Shown: positions 1 to 8,730, numbered from the stretch's first letter. The stretch is 52,171 nt of DNA from Bradyrhizobium diazoefficiens (GCF_016612535.1 NZ_JAENXS010000008.1:1-52171); one strand, 5' to 3'. The notes: generated by a model not told the origin, from the letters alone. Made by a program: numbers and translations.

Positions 1-117
1 GCCATTCCTCACGGAACCAGCCCATCATAGCCCGGCCCGCCAATACAAGGGTGGGTTTGGCGAAGACTCGTCGTCCGGTACTGCTATCGAGCCCTGCAGA
101 TAAATCACGCCGTATGG

Positions 118-137
118 GTCCCGGCCTTCGCCGGGAC
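118..137. repeat. REP-like hairpin, GTCCCGGC/GCCGGGAC
   Basis: A perfect 8-bp inverted repeat around a CTTC loop, in the 188-base stretch downstream of the first SDR gene. The arms with their flanks (GGGTCCCGGC...GCCGGGACGACA) resemble a dispersed hairpin that is common between genes in Bradyrhizobium. The family assignment is from memory. It could also act as a transcript 3' end for the SDR gene. The last bases of the window (CGTCCCGGCC at about 52160) may be the start of another copy. Confidence 0.6.
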
Positions 138-188
138 GACACCAAGAGTGTGGCGGCGCTGCGTAAACCGAAGCCGAAGATACGCCTG

Positions 189-974
189 CTAAACCGGTTT
201 CCCCGCATACGGCATCGACGCCGTCAGTCCGCCGTCCACCGGGAACGCCTGGCCGTTCACATACGACGCCTCGTCGCTCGCCAGGAACAATCCCATCGCG
301 GCGAGTTCGTGCGGCTGGCCGGGGCGCTTGAGCGGATTGAGCTGGCCGATCTTGTCGGCGGTGCCGCGTTCTTTCGCACGATCGAAGATCGGCTTGGTCA
401 TGCCGGTCTCGATCAGGCCGGGGCAGACTGCGTTGATGCGCACGCCGGTGCCGGTCAGCGAATAGGCGGTGGTCTGCACCAGCGAGATCACGCCGGCCTT
501 GCTCGCCGCATAGGGGTGTCCGCTGGCGCCGGCCTTGAGGCCCGCGACCGACGCGGTCAGCACGATGGCGCCGGACTGCTGCTTCACCATGTGCGGCATC
601 GCATGCTTCACCGCGAGGAACGGCCCGATCAGATTGACGCGCAAGACCTCCTGCCACTGCTCGACGGTCTGCTCGCCGAGCGGGACCAGTCCGCCGGAGA
701 CGCCGGCATTGGCCCAGATCACGTCGAGCCGGCCGTGCGTCTTCACCGCCTTGTCGATGACGGCCATGACGTCCTTCTCGGAGCCGGCATCGGCGATCAT
801 GGCCTCCGCGACGCCGCCGGCCTTCTTCACCTCCTCGACAGTCTCCTTCACCGCCTCGGTGCGATCGACCGCGATCAGTTTCGCGCCTTCCCTGGTGAAC
901 AGGAGCGCTGCCGCGCGACCGATGCCGCTGCCGGCGCCGGTGATGATGACGGATTTGCCTTGCAGACGGCCCAT
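189..974 (-). CDS. SDR family NAD(P)-dependent oxidoreductase
   Basis: A 261-residue classical short-chain dehydrogenase, a cytoplasmic NAD(P)-dependent alcohol/ketone oxidoreductase. The dinucleotide motif TGAGSGIG is at residues 12-19. The usual NNAG is WANAG at about 87-91. The active site has N114, S142, Y155 and K159 (YAASK), and the end has the typical PVDGG. An upstream in-frame start would add nine residues (MRTNQREKR), but MGRLQGKS begins where the family normally starts. The gene is divergent from the histidine phosphatase at 1108, with about 130 bases between them. Substrate cannot be predicted from the sequence. Confidence 0.9.
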   Translation of the reverse strand: MGRLQGKSVIITGAGSGIGRAAALLFTREGAKLIAVDRTEAVKETVEEVKKAGGVAEAMIADAGSEKDVMAVIDKAVKTHGRLDVIWANAGVSGGLVPLGEQTVEQWQEVLRVNLIGPFLAVKHAMPHMVKQQSGAIVLTASVAGLKAGASGHPYAASKAGVISLVQTTAYSLTGTGVRINAVCPGLIETGMTKPIFDRAKERGTADKIGQLNPLKRPGQPHELAAMGLFLASDEASYVNGQAFPVDGGLTASMPYAGKPV

Positions 975-1107
975 GCGTTTCTCCCTTTGGTTGGTCCGCA
1001 ACGCTTGCCGCGCAACGGAATTTCAAACAGAATTTCAAACGGTAAAGTGTCTTGAGACACGTTCACACCTGACGTACAGCGACATCACACGGGATGGAAG
1101 GGTTTCG

Positions 1108-1806
1108 ATGGCAGCCGCAGACAAGTCGAATGTGGTCACGACACGGTGGTGGTGGGTCCGTCACGCGCCGGTGCGCAATGACGGCGGCAACATCTACGGT
1201 CAGTCCGATCTCGCCTGCGACACCAGCGACGCCTACGTCTTCAATGCTGTTGCCAAGGTGCTGCCACGCAACGCGGTCTGGTATTCGAGCAATCTGATGC
1301 GCACGCACCAGACCGCGGAAGCGATCTGGGAGGCGGGCTATCCGCGGCCCGCGTCGATGACGTGGGAGGCGGATCTCGCCGAACAAAATCTCGGCCGCTG
1401 GCAGGGCATGAACCGCGCCGCCTTCATTGCGAGCCGCCCCGTGGGCGCGAGCTGGTTTGCCGATATCAACGAGCCGGCGCCTGGCGGCGAAAGTTTCATG
1501 GATCTCTACAACCGCACACGCCGTACCGTCGAGCGCATCAACAATGAAGCGGCCGGGCAGGACGTGATCGCTGTTGCCCATGGTGGCACCATCAAGGCGG
1601 CGATTGGCCTCGCACTCGACGGCCAGGTGGAGCGGGCGCTATCGTTCGACATCGACAATGTCTCGATCACGCGGCTCGATTATTTCGCAAGCCCCGAGCG
1701 CTCGATCTGGCGACTGCCGATGGTGAACCAGCAGCCGTGGATCGCCGATGACGCGCATGCGGAGATGCATCAGCCGGCCGGACCGGAAGTCAAGAAGCTC
1801 GCCTGA
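1108..1806 (+). CDS. Histidine phosphatase family protein (phosphoglycerate mutase-like)
   Basis: A 232-residue histidine phosphatase. The phosphoacceptor motif VRHAPVRNDGG lies at about residues 16-26; it is RHA rather than the commoner RHG, as in CobC-like members. The second conserved histidine is in AVAHGGTIKAA near residue 156. SSNLMRTHQTAEAI supplies the usual Arg. The family dephosphorylates small phosphometabolites or proteins in the cytoplasm through a phosphohistidine intermediate; the substrate here is unknown. The frame stays open far upstream, but the sequence there is antisense to the SDR gene, so the ATG giving MAAADKSN is preferred. An SDR gene follows 69 bases downstream on the same strand. 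Confidence 0.88.
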   Translation: MAAADKSNVVTTRWWWVRHAPVRNDGGNIYGQSDLACDTSDAYVFNAVAKVLPRNAVWYSSNLMRTHQTAEAIWEAGYPRPASMTWEADLAEQNLGRWQGMNRAAFIASRPVGASWFADINEPAPGGESFMDLYNRTRRTVERINNEAAGQDVIAVAHGGTIKAAIGLALDGQVERALSFDIDNVSITRLDYFASPERSIWRLPMVNQQPWIADDAHAEMHQPAGPEVKKLA

Positions 1807-1875
1807 GCAATTGTACGATCGCACGGACCCGGCGTAAGCCTCACACCGATCAAAATCATACTCTGGGAGAGAAAC

Positions 1876-2643
1876 ATGACCTTGTTCGACATGAAGGGAA
1901 AAGTCGCCGTCATCACCGGCTCGACGCGCGGCATCGGGCTTGCGATCGCCGAGCGCATGGCCGAGCACGGCGCCAAGGTGGTGATCTCCTCGCGCAAGGC
2001 CGATGTCTGCGATGAGGTGGCGACGTCAATCAACGACAAGTTCGGCAACGGCACAGCGGTGGCGATCGCCGCCAACATCTCGTCGAAGGAGAATCTGCAA
2101 AACCTGATCGACGAGAGCAACCGCGCCTTCGGCAAGATCGACGTGCTGGTCTGCAACGCGGCATCGAACCCGTATTACGGTCCGCTCGCCGGCATTTCCG
2201 ACGATCAGTTCCGCAAAATTCTCGACAACAACATCGTCGCCAACAACTGGCTGATCTCGATGGTGGTGCCGCAGATGATCGAGCGCAAGGACGGCTCAAT
2301 CATCATCGTGTCCTCGATCGGCGGCCTGAAGGGGTCGACCATCCTGGGTGCCTACGCAATCTCGAAAGCCGCCGACATGCAACTCGCGCGCAACCTCGCG
2401 TGCGAATACGGCAAGCACAACATTCGCGTGAATTGCATCGCGCCCGGACTGATCAAGACCGACTTTGCCAAGGCGCTGTGGGACAATCCGGAGAATTTGA
2501 AAGCCTCGACCGCGCGCTCGCCGCTGCTCCGCATCGGCATCCCCGACGAGATCGCGGGTGCCGCCGTGTTCCTGGGATCGAGGGCCGGCGACTTCATGAC
2601 CGGTCAGACCATGGTGATCGACGGCGGCGCGACGATTAGCTGA
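1876..2643 (+). CDS. SDR family oxidoreductase
   Basis: A 255-residue classical SDR. TGSTRGIG is at residues 14-21, NAAS replaces NNAG at about 94-97, and the active-site S147, Y160 and K164 (YAISK) are present. The C-terminus has VIDGG. A GGGAGAG Shine-Dalgarno-like run lies about 6 bases before the ATG. The histidine phosphatase upstream is on the same strand with a 69-base gap, so the two may be co-transcribed. The sequence resembles glucose/ribitol dehydrogenase-type SDRs, but the reaction is not assigned. Confidence 0.9.
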   Translation: MTLFDMKGKVAVITGSTRGIGLAIAERMAEHGAKVVISSRKADVCDEVATSINDKFGNGTAVAIAANISSKENLQNLIDESNRAFGKIDVLVCNAASNPYYGPLAGISDDQFRKILDNNIVANNWLISMVVPQMIERKDGSIIIVSSIGGLKGSTILGAYAISKAADMQLARNLACEYGKHNIRVNCIAPGLIKTDFAKALWDNPENLKASTARSPLLRIGIPDEIAGAAVFLGSRAGDFMTGQTMVIDGGATIS

Positions 2644-2693
2644 TCTGGCGTGTCCCGGACGCGGTGCATTGCGTCGCGTCCGGGCGCGCAAGC

Positions 2694-3917
2694 TCAATCG
2701 ACCGCCGCGTAAACCAGATCCCGCACCAGTGTCCGCGTAAAATCGCGCTGTCCCGGGCCCTGGCTCATGAACACGACGAACATATCCTCCTTCGGATCGA
2801 TCCAGAAGAACGTCCCCGCAATGCCGCTCCAGAAATACTGGCCGACGCTGCCGGGGAAGGGCGCGATGCCGGTGTCGCGGCGCACGGCGAAGCCGAGGCC
2901 AAAGCCGTGGCCGGGCGACAGCAGCGTGCCATTGGTCACGACGTGCGGCCCGAGATGATCGGAGGCCATCAGCTCCAGCGTCTTGCGGCCGATGATCCTG
3001 TTGCCGTCGAGCGTGCCGCCGTTGCGCAGCATCAGCGCGAAGCGGGCATAGTCCATCGTGGTTGAGACCAGACCGCCACCACCGGACTCCATGATCGGCT
3101 GCTCGAGCATGTTGAAGAGCGCAACCTTGTCGCCGGTCCAGGGATCGGCCGCGAACGGCTCGGTGAGGCGGGCGGCATTGGCCTCAGAGGTCGCGAAGCC
3201 GGTTTCGGTCATCTGCAAGGGCGCGAGGATGCGTTCGGTGAGGAAGGCGCCGAGCGATTTGCCGCTGATGATTTCGATGATGCGGCCGAGGATGTCGGTG
3301 GAGCGGCTGTAGTTGAACTCGTCGCCGGGGTGGCAGACCAGCGGGAAGCTCGCCACCAGCGCGGCGTGCTCGGCATTGGTGATCTTGCGGCTGCGGACGC
3401 GGGACTCCTGGTAGATCTTGTGCACGGGGCCGTCGCCCTGGTGCTCGTAAGTGAGACCCGAGGTGTGACGGAGCAGGTCCTGCACCGTCATCGGCCGCTT
3501 CGGTGGAACCAGTTCCAGTCTGCCCCCGCTGACTACGCCGACCTTCTGGTCGGCGAATTCCGGAATGAATTTGGCAACGGGATCGCCGAGGAGGAGGTGG
3601 CCGTCCTCGACCAACGTCATGATGCCGACCGAGACGATCGGCTTGGTCATCGAGAAGATCCGGAAGATCGAATCAAGCGCCATCGGCGCGGGGCCAGCCG
3701 GGCTCTGCTTGCCGAGCGCCTCGAACCAGCCGACCTGACCGCGGCGGGCCACCAGCACGGTCACACCGGGCACGGTTCCCTTGTCGATCTCGCGCCTGAA
3801 CGCATCCGACATTGCCTGCAAGCGGGGCCGCGATAGCCCCAACGTCTCCGGCTCGGCCTCAGGCAAAGGCGGGGTTTTCGGCGCGATCGCGGCGTGAGAG
3901 GCGGCTGTGGCGGTCAT
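2694..3917 (-). CDS. Serine hydrolase, beta-lactamase/family VIII esterase type
   Basis: A 407-residue member of the serine beta-lactamase-like superfamily (class C/EstB-type). The nucleophile motif SMTK is at residues 89-92, the tyrosine motif YSRS is at 203-206, and a late HGFGLGF segment is present. Such enzymes are usually esterases or peptidases rather than true beta-lactamases. No signal peptide is evident, so it is probably cytoplasmic. A GTG six codons upstream is possible, but the ATG chosen here has GGGAGTGAAC directly before it, which is a well-placed ribosome-binding site. It converges on the SDR gene ending at 2643. The next feature upstream is tRNA-Trp on the other strand. Confidence 0.88.
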   Translation of the reverse strand: MTATAASHAAIAPKTPPLPEAEPETLGLSRPRLQAMSDAFRREIDKGTVPGVTVLVARRGQVGWFEALGKQSPAGPAPMALDSIFRIFSMTKPIVSVGIMTLVEDGHLLLGDPVAKFIPEFADQKVGVVSGGRLELVPPKRPMTVQDLLRHTSGLTYEHQGDGPVHKIYQESRVRSRKITNAEHAALVASFPLVCHPGDEFNYSRSTDILGRIIEIISGKSLGAFLTERILAPLQMTETGFATSEANAARLTEPFAADPWTGDKVALFNMLEQPIMESGGGGLVSTTMDYARFALMLRNGGTLDGNRIIGRKTLELMASDHLGPHVVTNGTLLSPGHGFGLGFAVRRDTGIAPFPGSVGQYFWSGIAGTFFWIDPKEDMFVVFMSQGPGQRDFTRTLVRDLVYAAVD

Positions 3918-4079
3918 GTTCACTCCCGGGGGCACATTATTATCGGGAACGAACTCTGGCCCAGAAGCAGCCGTACAAACAAGCGAAGCCAGCGCGCTTC
4001 ACCCTTGCATTCCGGCCTTGCAATCCAGCCGTCCCCTGTGCTTGAAAGCGCCCCTGATCCGCGGCGACGCAGGGTCCGT

Positions 4080-4155
4080 AGGAGTGTAGCTCAATTGGTA
4101 GAGCACCGGTCTCCAAAACCGGGGGTCGCAGGTTCGAGCCCTGCCACTCCTGCCA
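4080..4155 (+). tRNA. tRNA-Trp (anticodon CCA)
   Basis: A 76-base cloverleaf. The acceptor stem AGGAGTG (4080-4086) pairs perfectly with CACTCCT (4145-4151), followed by discriminator G and encoded CCA (4153-4155). The D-arm contains TAGCTCAATTGGTAGAGCA. The anticodon stem CCGGT/ACCGG brackets CT-CCA-AA, putting anticodon CCA at 4113-4115. The T-arm has GGTTCGAGCC. tRNA-Trp just upstream of secE-nusG is the conserved alphaproteobacterial arrangement. Confidence 0.98.
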
Positions 4156-4498
4156 GCTAATCCCAGACAATCAGGATTGAACGGTAGGACGGCGGCGGGC
4201 CGAAAGCTCGAATCGTGGTTCATGGGGATCGGCTAAGCCCTTGATCCCGATCGGGTCCACGGCAAGCGGCTGCGCACGTCCCGGCCCGCCACACCTTGAC
4301 CTTTGGCCCCATCCGCAGTATCTACCCCCCACTCGCAGCCGGCCCGTTAGACGCGGATCTCCGGCGCGGCTTTGAAATCCCCGAACAATCGAGCCCGGTT
4401 TTCCGGCTCATCCTTCGAGACAGAGGGCTGGGCCAACGGCGGCTGTTCGGATCCCTGAAATTCATTCGCGTCTGTCAACGGACGTTGGACCTCAAACG
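4156..4498 (+). promoter_or_regulatory. secE leader region with a sigma-70-like promoter
   Basis: Non-coding spacer of 343 bases between tRNA-Trp and secE. It holds TTGACC (4296-4301), a 17-base spacer, then TATCTA (4319-4324), a good housekeeping promoter. Transcription would start near 4331 and leave a leader of about 170 bases before secE. No credible gene was found in the stretch. Confidence 0.6.
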
Positions 4499-4690
4499 AT
4501 GGCAGTCAGCCCGTTCAAGTTCTTGCAGGAAGTGCGCTCGGAGACCAACAAGGTCACCTGGCCGACCCGTCGTGAGACCACGATCACCACCATAATGGTG
4601 TTCATCATGGTCGCCGTGGCCTCGATCTTCTTCTTCGCCGCCGACCAGATCATCCGTTACCTCATCACCTTCCTTTTGGGCATTCACTGA
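4499..4690 (+). CDS. secE: Preprotein translocase subunit SecE
   Basis: A 63-residue single-spanning SecE of the short alphaproteobacterial form. E. coli SecE has three segments. The conserved amphipathic stretch FLQEVRSETNKVTWPTRRET (about residues 8-27) precedes one hydrophobic helix (about 31-57). SecE clamps the two halves of SecY in the inner-membrane translocon; secY is in this window at 38257. The stop overlaps the nusG start by one base (TGATG), implying translational coupling. Confidence 0.97.
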   Translation: MAVSPFKFLQEVRSETNKVTWPTRRETTITTIMVFIMVAVASIFFFAADQIIRYLITFLLGIH

Positions 4691-5250
4691 TGGCAACAGC
4701 AGCCGCTGCAACCCAATCGACCGACAAGCGCTGGTACATCGTCCACGCCTATTCGAACTTCGAGAAGAAGGTCGCCGAATCCATCCGCGAGCAGGCCAAG
4801 CAGCGCGGGCTCGAAGAGCTGTTCGAGCTGGTGCTGGTTCCGACCGAGAAGGTCACTGAAGTGCGCCGCGGCCGCAAGATCGATGCCGAGCGCAAGTTCT
4901 TTCCGGGCTACGTGCTGGTGAAGATGAAGCTGACCGACGAGGCGTTCCATCTGATTAAGAACACGCCGAAAGTCACGGGCTTCCTCGGTGCGGAAAACAA
5001 GCCGATGCCGATTTCGGAAGCCGAGGCCATGCGGATTCTACACCAGGTGCAGGAGGGTGTGGAACGGCCGAAGGCGTCGGTGTCGTTCGAGATCGGCGAG
5101 AACGTGCGCGTGGCCGACGGTCCGTTCGCCTCGTTCTCGGGTGTGGTCGAGGAAATCGACGAGGCGCGCTCGCGCGTGAAGGTCGCGGTGTCGATCTTTG
5201 GTCGCGCCACGCCGGTCGAGTTGGAATTCGGTCAGGTCGAGAAGGTCTGA
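4690..5250 (+). CDS. nusG: Transcription termination/antitermination factor NusG
   Basis: A 186-residue NusG with an N-terminal NGN domain (RWYIVHAYSNFEKKVAESI, about residues 14-32, and FFPGYVLVKM near 72-81) and a C-terminal KOW domain (VRVADGPFASFSGVVEEID, about 138-156). It binds the RNA polymerase clamp, raises processivity, and links to Rho or ribosomal protein S10, which is also encoded in this window. It is co-transcribed with secE. The downstream spacer has a GAAGCC-gaaa-GGCTTC hairpin (5264-5279). Confidence 0.98.
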   Translation: MATAAAATQSTDKRWYIVHAYSNFEKKVAESIREQAKQRGLEELFELVLVPTEKVTEVRRGRKIDAERKFFPGYVLVKMKLTDEAFHLIKNTPKVTGFLGAENKPMPISEAEAMRILHQVQEGVERPKASVSFEIGENVRVADGPFASFSGVVEEIDEARSRVKVAVSIFGRATPVELEFGQVEKV

Positions 5251-5383
5251 TCGGGTAACGCGGGAAGCCGAAAGGCTTCGCGCAACAAGAGGCCGTGGGA
5301 GGGAGAGGGCGGTTGCCAGCCGCATCCGACCCAGACCACGAACCTGAAACCGCTGGCCCAGGCCGGCACAACAGGAGTGATAC

Positions 5384-5812
5384 ATGGCAAAGAAAGTGAC
5401 CGGATACCTGAAGCTTCAGGTCCCGGCCGGTGCGGCGAATCCTTCGCCCCCGATCGGTCCCGCGCTTGGTCAGCGCGGTCTCAACATCATGGAGTTCTGC
5501 AAGGCGTTCAACGCCCAGACCCAGAAGGAAGAGAAGAACACCCCGATCCCCGTCGTGATCACGATCTACGCCGATCGTTCGTTCACGTTCGAGATGAAGA
5601 CCCCTCCGATGTCCTTCTTCCTCAAGCAGGCTGCCAAAATCCAGTCCGGCTCGAAGGCGCCGGGCCGTGACAAGGCCGGTGCGGTGACACGCGCGCAGGT
5701 GCGCGAGATCGCCGAGAAGAAGATGAAGGATCTGAATTGCGACACCATCGAATCGGCCATGAAGATGGTCGAGGGCTCTGCCCGTTCGATGGGTCTGGAA
5801 GTGGCGGGGTAA
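5384..5812 (+). CDS. rplK: 50S ribosomal protein L11
   Basis: A 142-residue protein of standard length. The proline-rich N-terminal stretch [19 protein letters not shown] (about residues 21-39) is the flexible hinge that contacts thiostrepton and release factors at the L7/L12 stalk base. The C-terminal domain binds the GTPase-centre 23S rRNA. AACAGGAG sits about 6 bases before the ATG. It forms an operon with rplA, six bases downstream, as in most bacteria. Confidence 0.98.
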   Translation: MAKKVTGYLKLQVPAGAANPSPPIGPALGQRGLNIMEFCKAFNAQTQKEEKNTPIPVVITIYADRSFTFEMKTPPMSFFLKQAAKIQSGSKAPGRDKAGAVTRAQVREIAEKKMKDLNCDTIESAMKMVEGSARSMGLEVAG

Positions 5813-5818
5813 GGGCTC

Positions 5819-6511
5819 ATGGCAATCGGAAAGCGTTTGAACAAAGCCCGCGAAGGTGTTGACCGCGAAAAGCTTTACCCGCTCGCGGACGCCATCAAGA
5901 TGGTCAAGGAACGCGCGAAAGCGAAGTTCGACGAGACCATCGAGGTCGCGATCAATCTCGGCGTCGATCCGCGTCACGCCGACCAGATGGTCCGCGGCGT
6001 CGTAACCCTGCCGAACGGCACCGGCCGTACGCTCCGCGTCGGCGTGTTTGCCCGCGGCGCCAAGGCCGATGAGGCCAAGGCCGCCGGTGCCGACGTCGTC
6101 GGTGCCGAAGACCTGGTCGAGAAGGTGCAGAACGGCTCGATCGATTTCGACCGTTGTATCGCCACCCCCGACATGATGCCGCTGGTCGGCCGCCTCGGTA
6201 AGGTGCTCGGCCCGCGCGGCCTGATGCCGAACCCGAAGATCGGCACCGTGACCATGGACGTCACCGGTGCGGTGAAGGGGGCCAAGGGCGGCTCGGTCGA
6301 GTTCCGCGTCGAGAAGGCCGGCATTCTGCAGGCCGGCGTCGGCAAGGCCTCGTTCTCCGAGGAGAAGCTGGTCGAGAACATCAAGGCGCTCGCGGATGCG
6401 GTCTCGAAGGCCAAGCCCGCCGGCTCCAAGGGCACCTACATCCAGCGCGTTGCGGTGTCCTCGACGATGGGCCCGGGCGTGAAGGTCGAGCCGGGCACCA
6501 TTCTCGGCTAA
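5819..6511 (+). CDS. rplA: 50S ribosomal protein L1
   Basis: A 230-residue L1, the mobile stalk protein that helps release deacylated tRNA from the E site. The family signature [18 protein letters not shown] and the following [13 protein letters not shown] lie at about residues 118-145. In E. coli, L1 also represses the L11 operon by binding its leader; whether that holds here cannot be judged from sequence. A strong hairpin with a short T-run follows, and probably ends the rplKA transcript. Confidence 0.98.
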   Translation: MAIGKRLNKAREGVDREKLYPLADAIKMVKERAKAKFDETIEVAINLGVDPRHADQMVRGVVTLPNGTGRTLRVGVFARGAKADEAKAAGADVVGAEDLVEKVQNGSIDFDRCIATPDMMPLVGRLGKVLGPRGLMPNPKIGTVTMDVTGAVKGAKGGSVEFRVEKAGILQAGVGKASFSEEKLVENIKALADAVSKAKPAGSKGTYIQRVAVSSTMGPGVKVEPGTILG

Positions 6512-6548
6512 GGTCTGCCTCGGTGAGAGGTTTGGAAATTGCATGAGG

Positions 6549-6590
6549 CGAGGGGCGGAATTGGGCAACCGATTCCGCCCCTCGTCGTTT
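6549..6590 (+). terminator. Terminator-like hairpin after rplA
   Basis: A perfect 13-bp inverted repeat: CGAGGGGCGGAAT (6549-6561) and ATTCCGCCCCTCG (6572-6584), with a 10-base loop, followed by TCGTTT. The T-run is short, so termination efficiency is uncertain. The position directly after rplA fits an operon end. Confidence 0.65.
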
Positions 6591-6619
6591 GTGGGCGACA
6601 CTCGCCGGAAATAAGAACA

Positions 6620-7576
6620 ATGGCTGACAAGGTCCTGATCTACTCGCGCTTTCCCAAGACGATGATGGCGCGCTTCGCCGAACGGTTCGAGCTGCTCGAC
6701 ACCGGTGGCAAGCCGGCGCGGGAGGTGTTTCCGGCGGACGAGCTCGGCGGCATCCGCGCGATCCTCACCGCGGGCGGCACGCCGCTGGGCGCCGAAGCGA
6801 TGGACCTGTTTCCAAAACTCGGCGCGATCGTCTGCTACGGCACGGGCTACGACGGTGTCGACCTGAAGGTCGCCGCCACACGCAACATCGCGGTCGGCCA
6901 CAGCCCGGGCGCCAATGCGGCCTCGGTCGCCGACATCGCGATGACCCTGATGCTGGCGACGACGCGGCGGATCCTGATCGCCGACCAATATGTCCGCAGC
7001 GGCGACTGGGCGGCGTCAAAACAGTCGCCAATGATGCGCCCTCGGGCCGGCATGTCCGGTCGCCGCATTGGCATCTACGGCATGGGCGAGATCGGCCGCA
7101 AGATCGCTGCACGCTGCGCCGCGTTCGAGGCCGACGTGGGCTATTACAGCCGTACTCGGCGCGACGTGCCGCCCTATCAGTATTTCCAGTCGCTGGAAGC
7201 GCTCGCCGACTGGTGCAGCGTGCTGATGATCGCGGTCCGGGCAGGGGCCGAGACCCAGCACGCCGTCAACGCCGATATCCTGAAGCGCCTTGGTGAAGAC
7301 GGTTATGTCGTCAACATCTCCCGCGGCTCGGTGATCGACGAGAAGGCCCTGGTCGCGGCCCTGACCGACAAGATCATCGCCGGCGCCGGCCTCGACGTCT
7401 TCGAGAAGGAGCCGCACGCCCCCGACGGGCTGACGGCGCTCCCCAATGTCGTGTTCGCCCCCCATCTCGGCGGCCACACCCTCGAATCGCACGCCGCCAT
7501 GCAGAACTGCGTGCTGGCCAACCTGAGCGCGTTTTTCGAGGGCAAGCCGCTGCCTTACGGGGTCAAGTCGGCCTGA
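6620..7576 (+). CDS. D-isomer-specific 2-hydroxyacid dehydrogenase (NAD(P)-dependent)
   Basis: A 318-residue D-2-hydroxyacid dehydrogenase that reduces 2-oxoacids such as glyoxylate or hydroxypyruvate. The Rossmann motif GIYGMGEIGRKIA is at residues 151-163. The catalytic residues R235 (NISRGS), E264 (FEKEPHA) and H282 (APHLGGH) are all present. The start giving MADKVLIYSR was chosen over an upstream ATG at 6539, which lies inside the terminator hairpin. The gene sits alone between rplKA and rplJL, on the same strand but with no role in translation. A hairpin follows it. Exact substrate is not assigned. Confidence 0.92.
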   Translation: MADKVLIYSRFPKTMMARFAERFELLDTGGKPAREVFPADELGGIRAILTAGGTPLGAEAMDLFPKLGAIVCYGTGYDGVDLKVAATRNIAVGHSPGANAASVADIAMTLMLATTRRILIADQYVRSGDWAASKQSPMMRPRAGMSGRRIGIYGMGEIGRKIAARCAAFEADVGYYSRTRRDVPPYQYFQSLEALADWCSVLMIAVRAGAETQHAVNADILKRLGEDGYVVNISRGSVIDEKALVAALTDKIIAGAGLDVFEKEPHAPDGLTALPNVVFAPHLGGHTLESHAAMQNCVLANLSAFFEGKPLPYGVKSA

Positions 7577-7590
7577 ATCGGCCATTGCCA

Positions 7591-7609
7591 GGCCGGGTCA
7601 AGCCCGGCC
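7591..7609 (+). terminator. Hairpin after the hydroxyacid dehydrogenase gene
   Basis: A perfect 7-bp inverted repeat GGCCGGG (7591-7597) and CCCGGCC (7603-7609), with a TCAAG loop, 14 bases after the stop codon. No T-run follows, so it may protect the 3' end or be a repeat hairpin rather than an intrinsic terminator. Confidence 0.4.
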
Positions 7610-8090
7610 GGCAACGGTTTGGAACTGGTGTGAATTTTGCTCTTGGCAAGCAGGCAGAGAGCGGTTAAAGAAGCGCTTCCGGACGTGCCGGCCTTGGCTG
7701 GCGCGTCTGTGCGCGCATTCCGAAAACCCGACGCGACAGGAGATCATTCCTTTTCAGGACGTCCGTAAGGATTTGCCCGAAAAGGAAGGAAAATCCATCG
7801 GTTGGTGGGATGCGGGCAGAGGTCAGGCGGTTCGCCGGCTGGCCTTGTCCTGTCCAAGACTGCAGGCGCCCGCGGGAAGTTTCGATTTCTCAACGGCTTA
7901 ATCGCATGGCCTGCATAGACGGGTGAAGACCGGATTTCACGTCGCATTCCACTCCTTAGGGTGGTTGCGAAACGGGTCTGGTTCGGACCTCGACACGCCG
8001 TGGGCTCTGATGGGCTCCCGGAGGGCAGGCTTTGAATTGTCGTCTTGCCCGGCGTGTCCGATGGGGTTTGACCCTGAGGTTCAGGTTTGG

Positions 8091-8127
8091 GCGGGACGAT
8101 GGGTGCAACCCGGCGGTCCCGCTTTTT
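8091..8127 (+). terminator. Candidate attenuator in the rplJ leader
   Basis: GCGGGAC (8091-8097) pairs perfectly with GTCCCGC (8116-8122). An inner GGGT/ACCC stem is nested inside, and TTTTT (8123-8127) follows. This is the shape of an intrinsic terminator, only 30 bases before the rplJ start codon. An upstream segment, GTCTTGCCC (8042-8050), can instead pair with GGGCGGGAC (8089-8097), counting two G-U pairs, which would prevent the terminator. Confidence 0.6.
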
Positions 8128-8157
8128 GCGATGACCGCCAACCGGAAAGAGCTTGCT

Positions 8158-8676
8158 GTGGAACGAGCGGCAAAAAAAGAGGCGGTCGAACAGCTCAATG
8201 GGGTCTTCAAGACCACGAGCGTCGCGGTCGTTGCTCAATATTCCGGCCTGACCGTTGCCCAGATGCAGAAGCTGCGCATGCAGATGAAGCAGGCTGGTGC
8301 CTCGGTGAAGGTCTCGAAGAACCGTCTCGCCAAAATTGCTCTTGAAGGCACTGACGTCGTTGCCATCGGCCCCATGCTGAAGGGACCGACCGTGATCGCC
8401 ACTTCGAACGATCCGGTAGCGGCGCCAAAGGTCGCCGTCGAATTCGCCAAGGCGAACGAAAAGTTCGTCATCATTGGCGGATCGATGGGTACGACCGTCC
8501 TGAATGTCGACGGTGTGAAGGCGCTTGCCTCGCTGCCGTCGCTTGACGAACTGCGCGCCAAGATCGTCGGCCTCCTCGTGGCCCCGGCGACCAAGCTGGC
8601 TCAGCTCGCCAACGCGCCCGCGGGCAAGCTCGCGCGCGTCATCCAGGCTTATGCCTCAAAGAGCGAAGCGGCCTGA
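8158..8676 (+). CDS. rplJ: 50S ribosomal protein L10
   Basis: A 172-residue L10 that anchors L7/L12 dimers to the ribosomal stalk. The start is a GTG giving [13 protein letters not shown], the normal family N-terminus. Longer in-frame starts would run through the leader hairpin and are rejected. GAAAGAG lies about 7 bases upstream. The conserved [12 protein letters not shown] is near residues 47-58, and the C-terminal helix ([20 protein letters not shown]) binds L7/L12. rplL follows 54 bases later; the pair is normally autoregulated through the leader. Confidence 0.97.
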   Translation: MERAAKKEAVEQLNGVFKTTSVAVVAQYSGLTVAQMQKLRMQMKQAGASVKVSKNRLAKIALEGTDVVAIGPMLKGPTVIATSNDPVAAPKVAVEFAKANEKFVIIGGSMGTTVLNVDGVKALASLPSLDELRAKIVGLLVAPATKLAQLANAPAGKLARVIQAYASKSEAA

Positions 8677-8730
8677 CGCCCTTCGCAAAACTCAAACCCG
8701 AACCAGACTTACATTCAAGGAAACTGAACA

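Larger units (their letters stand above)
7577..8157 (+). promoter_or_regulatory. Long rplJ leader region
   Basis: A 581-base gene-free stretch before rplJ. It holds the hairpin at 7591-7609, a weak promoter candidate (TTGGCA 7643-7648, 16 bases, TTAAAG 7665-7670), an inverted repeat TTCCTTTTC (7747-7755)/GAAAAGGAA (7779-7787), and a terminator-like hairpin with T-run at 8091-8127. Long structured leaders before rplJ are the site of L10 autoregulation in many bacteria, so an L10-type leader RNA is likely. This was not matched to a model. Confidence 0.5.

Noticed and set aside
535..1107. A 191-codon N-terminal extension of the histidine phosphatase frame
   Set aside because: It is antisense to the first SDR gene, and the conserved phosphatase domain starts near 1108.
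4294..4498. A 99-codon plus-strand frame upstream of secE
   Set aside because: It starts at the proposed promoter and runs into secE in another frame; its composition is not protein-like.
4973..6988. A 671-codon minus-strand frame opposite nusG, rplK, rplA and the dehydrogenase
   Set aside because: Crosses several well-supported genes and a terminator; no domain seen.
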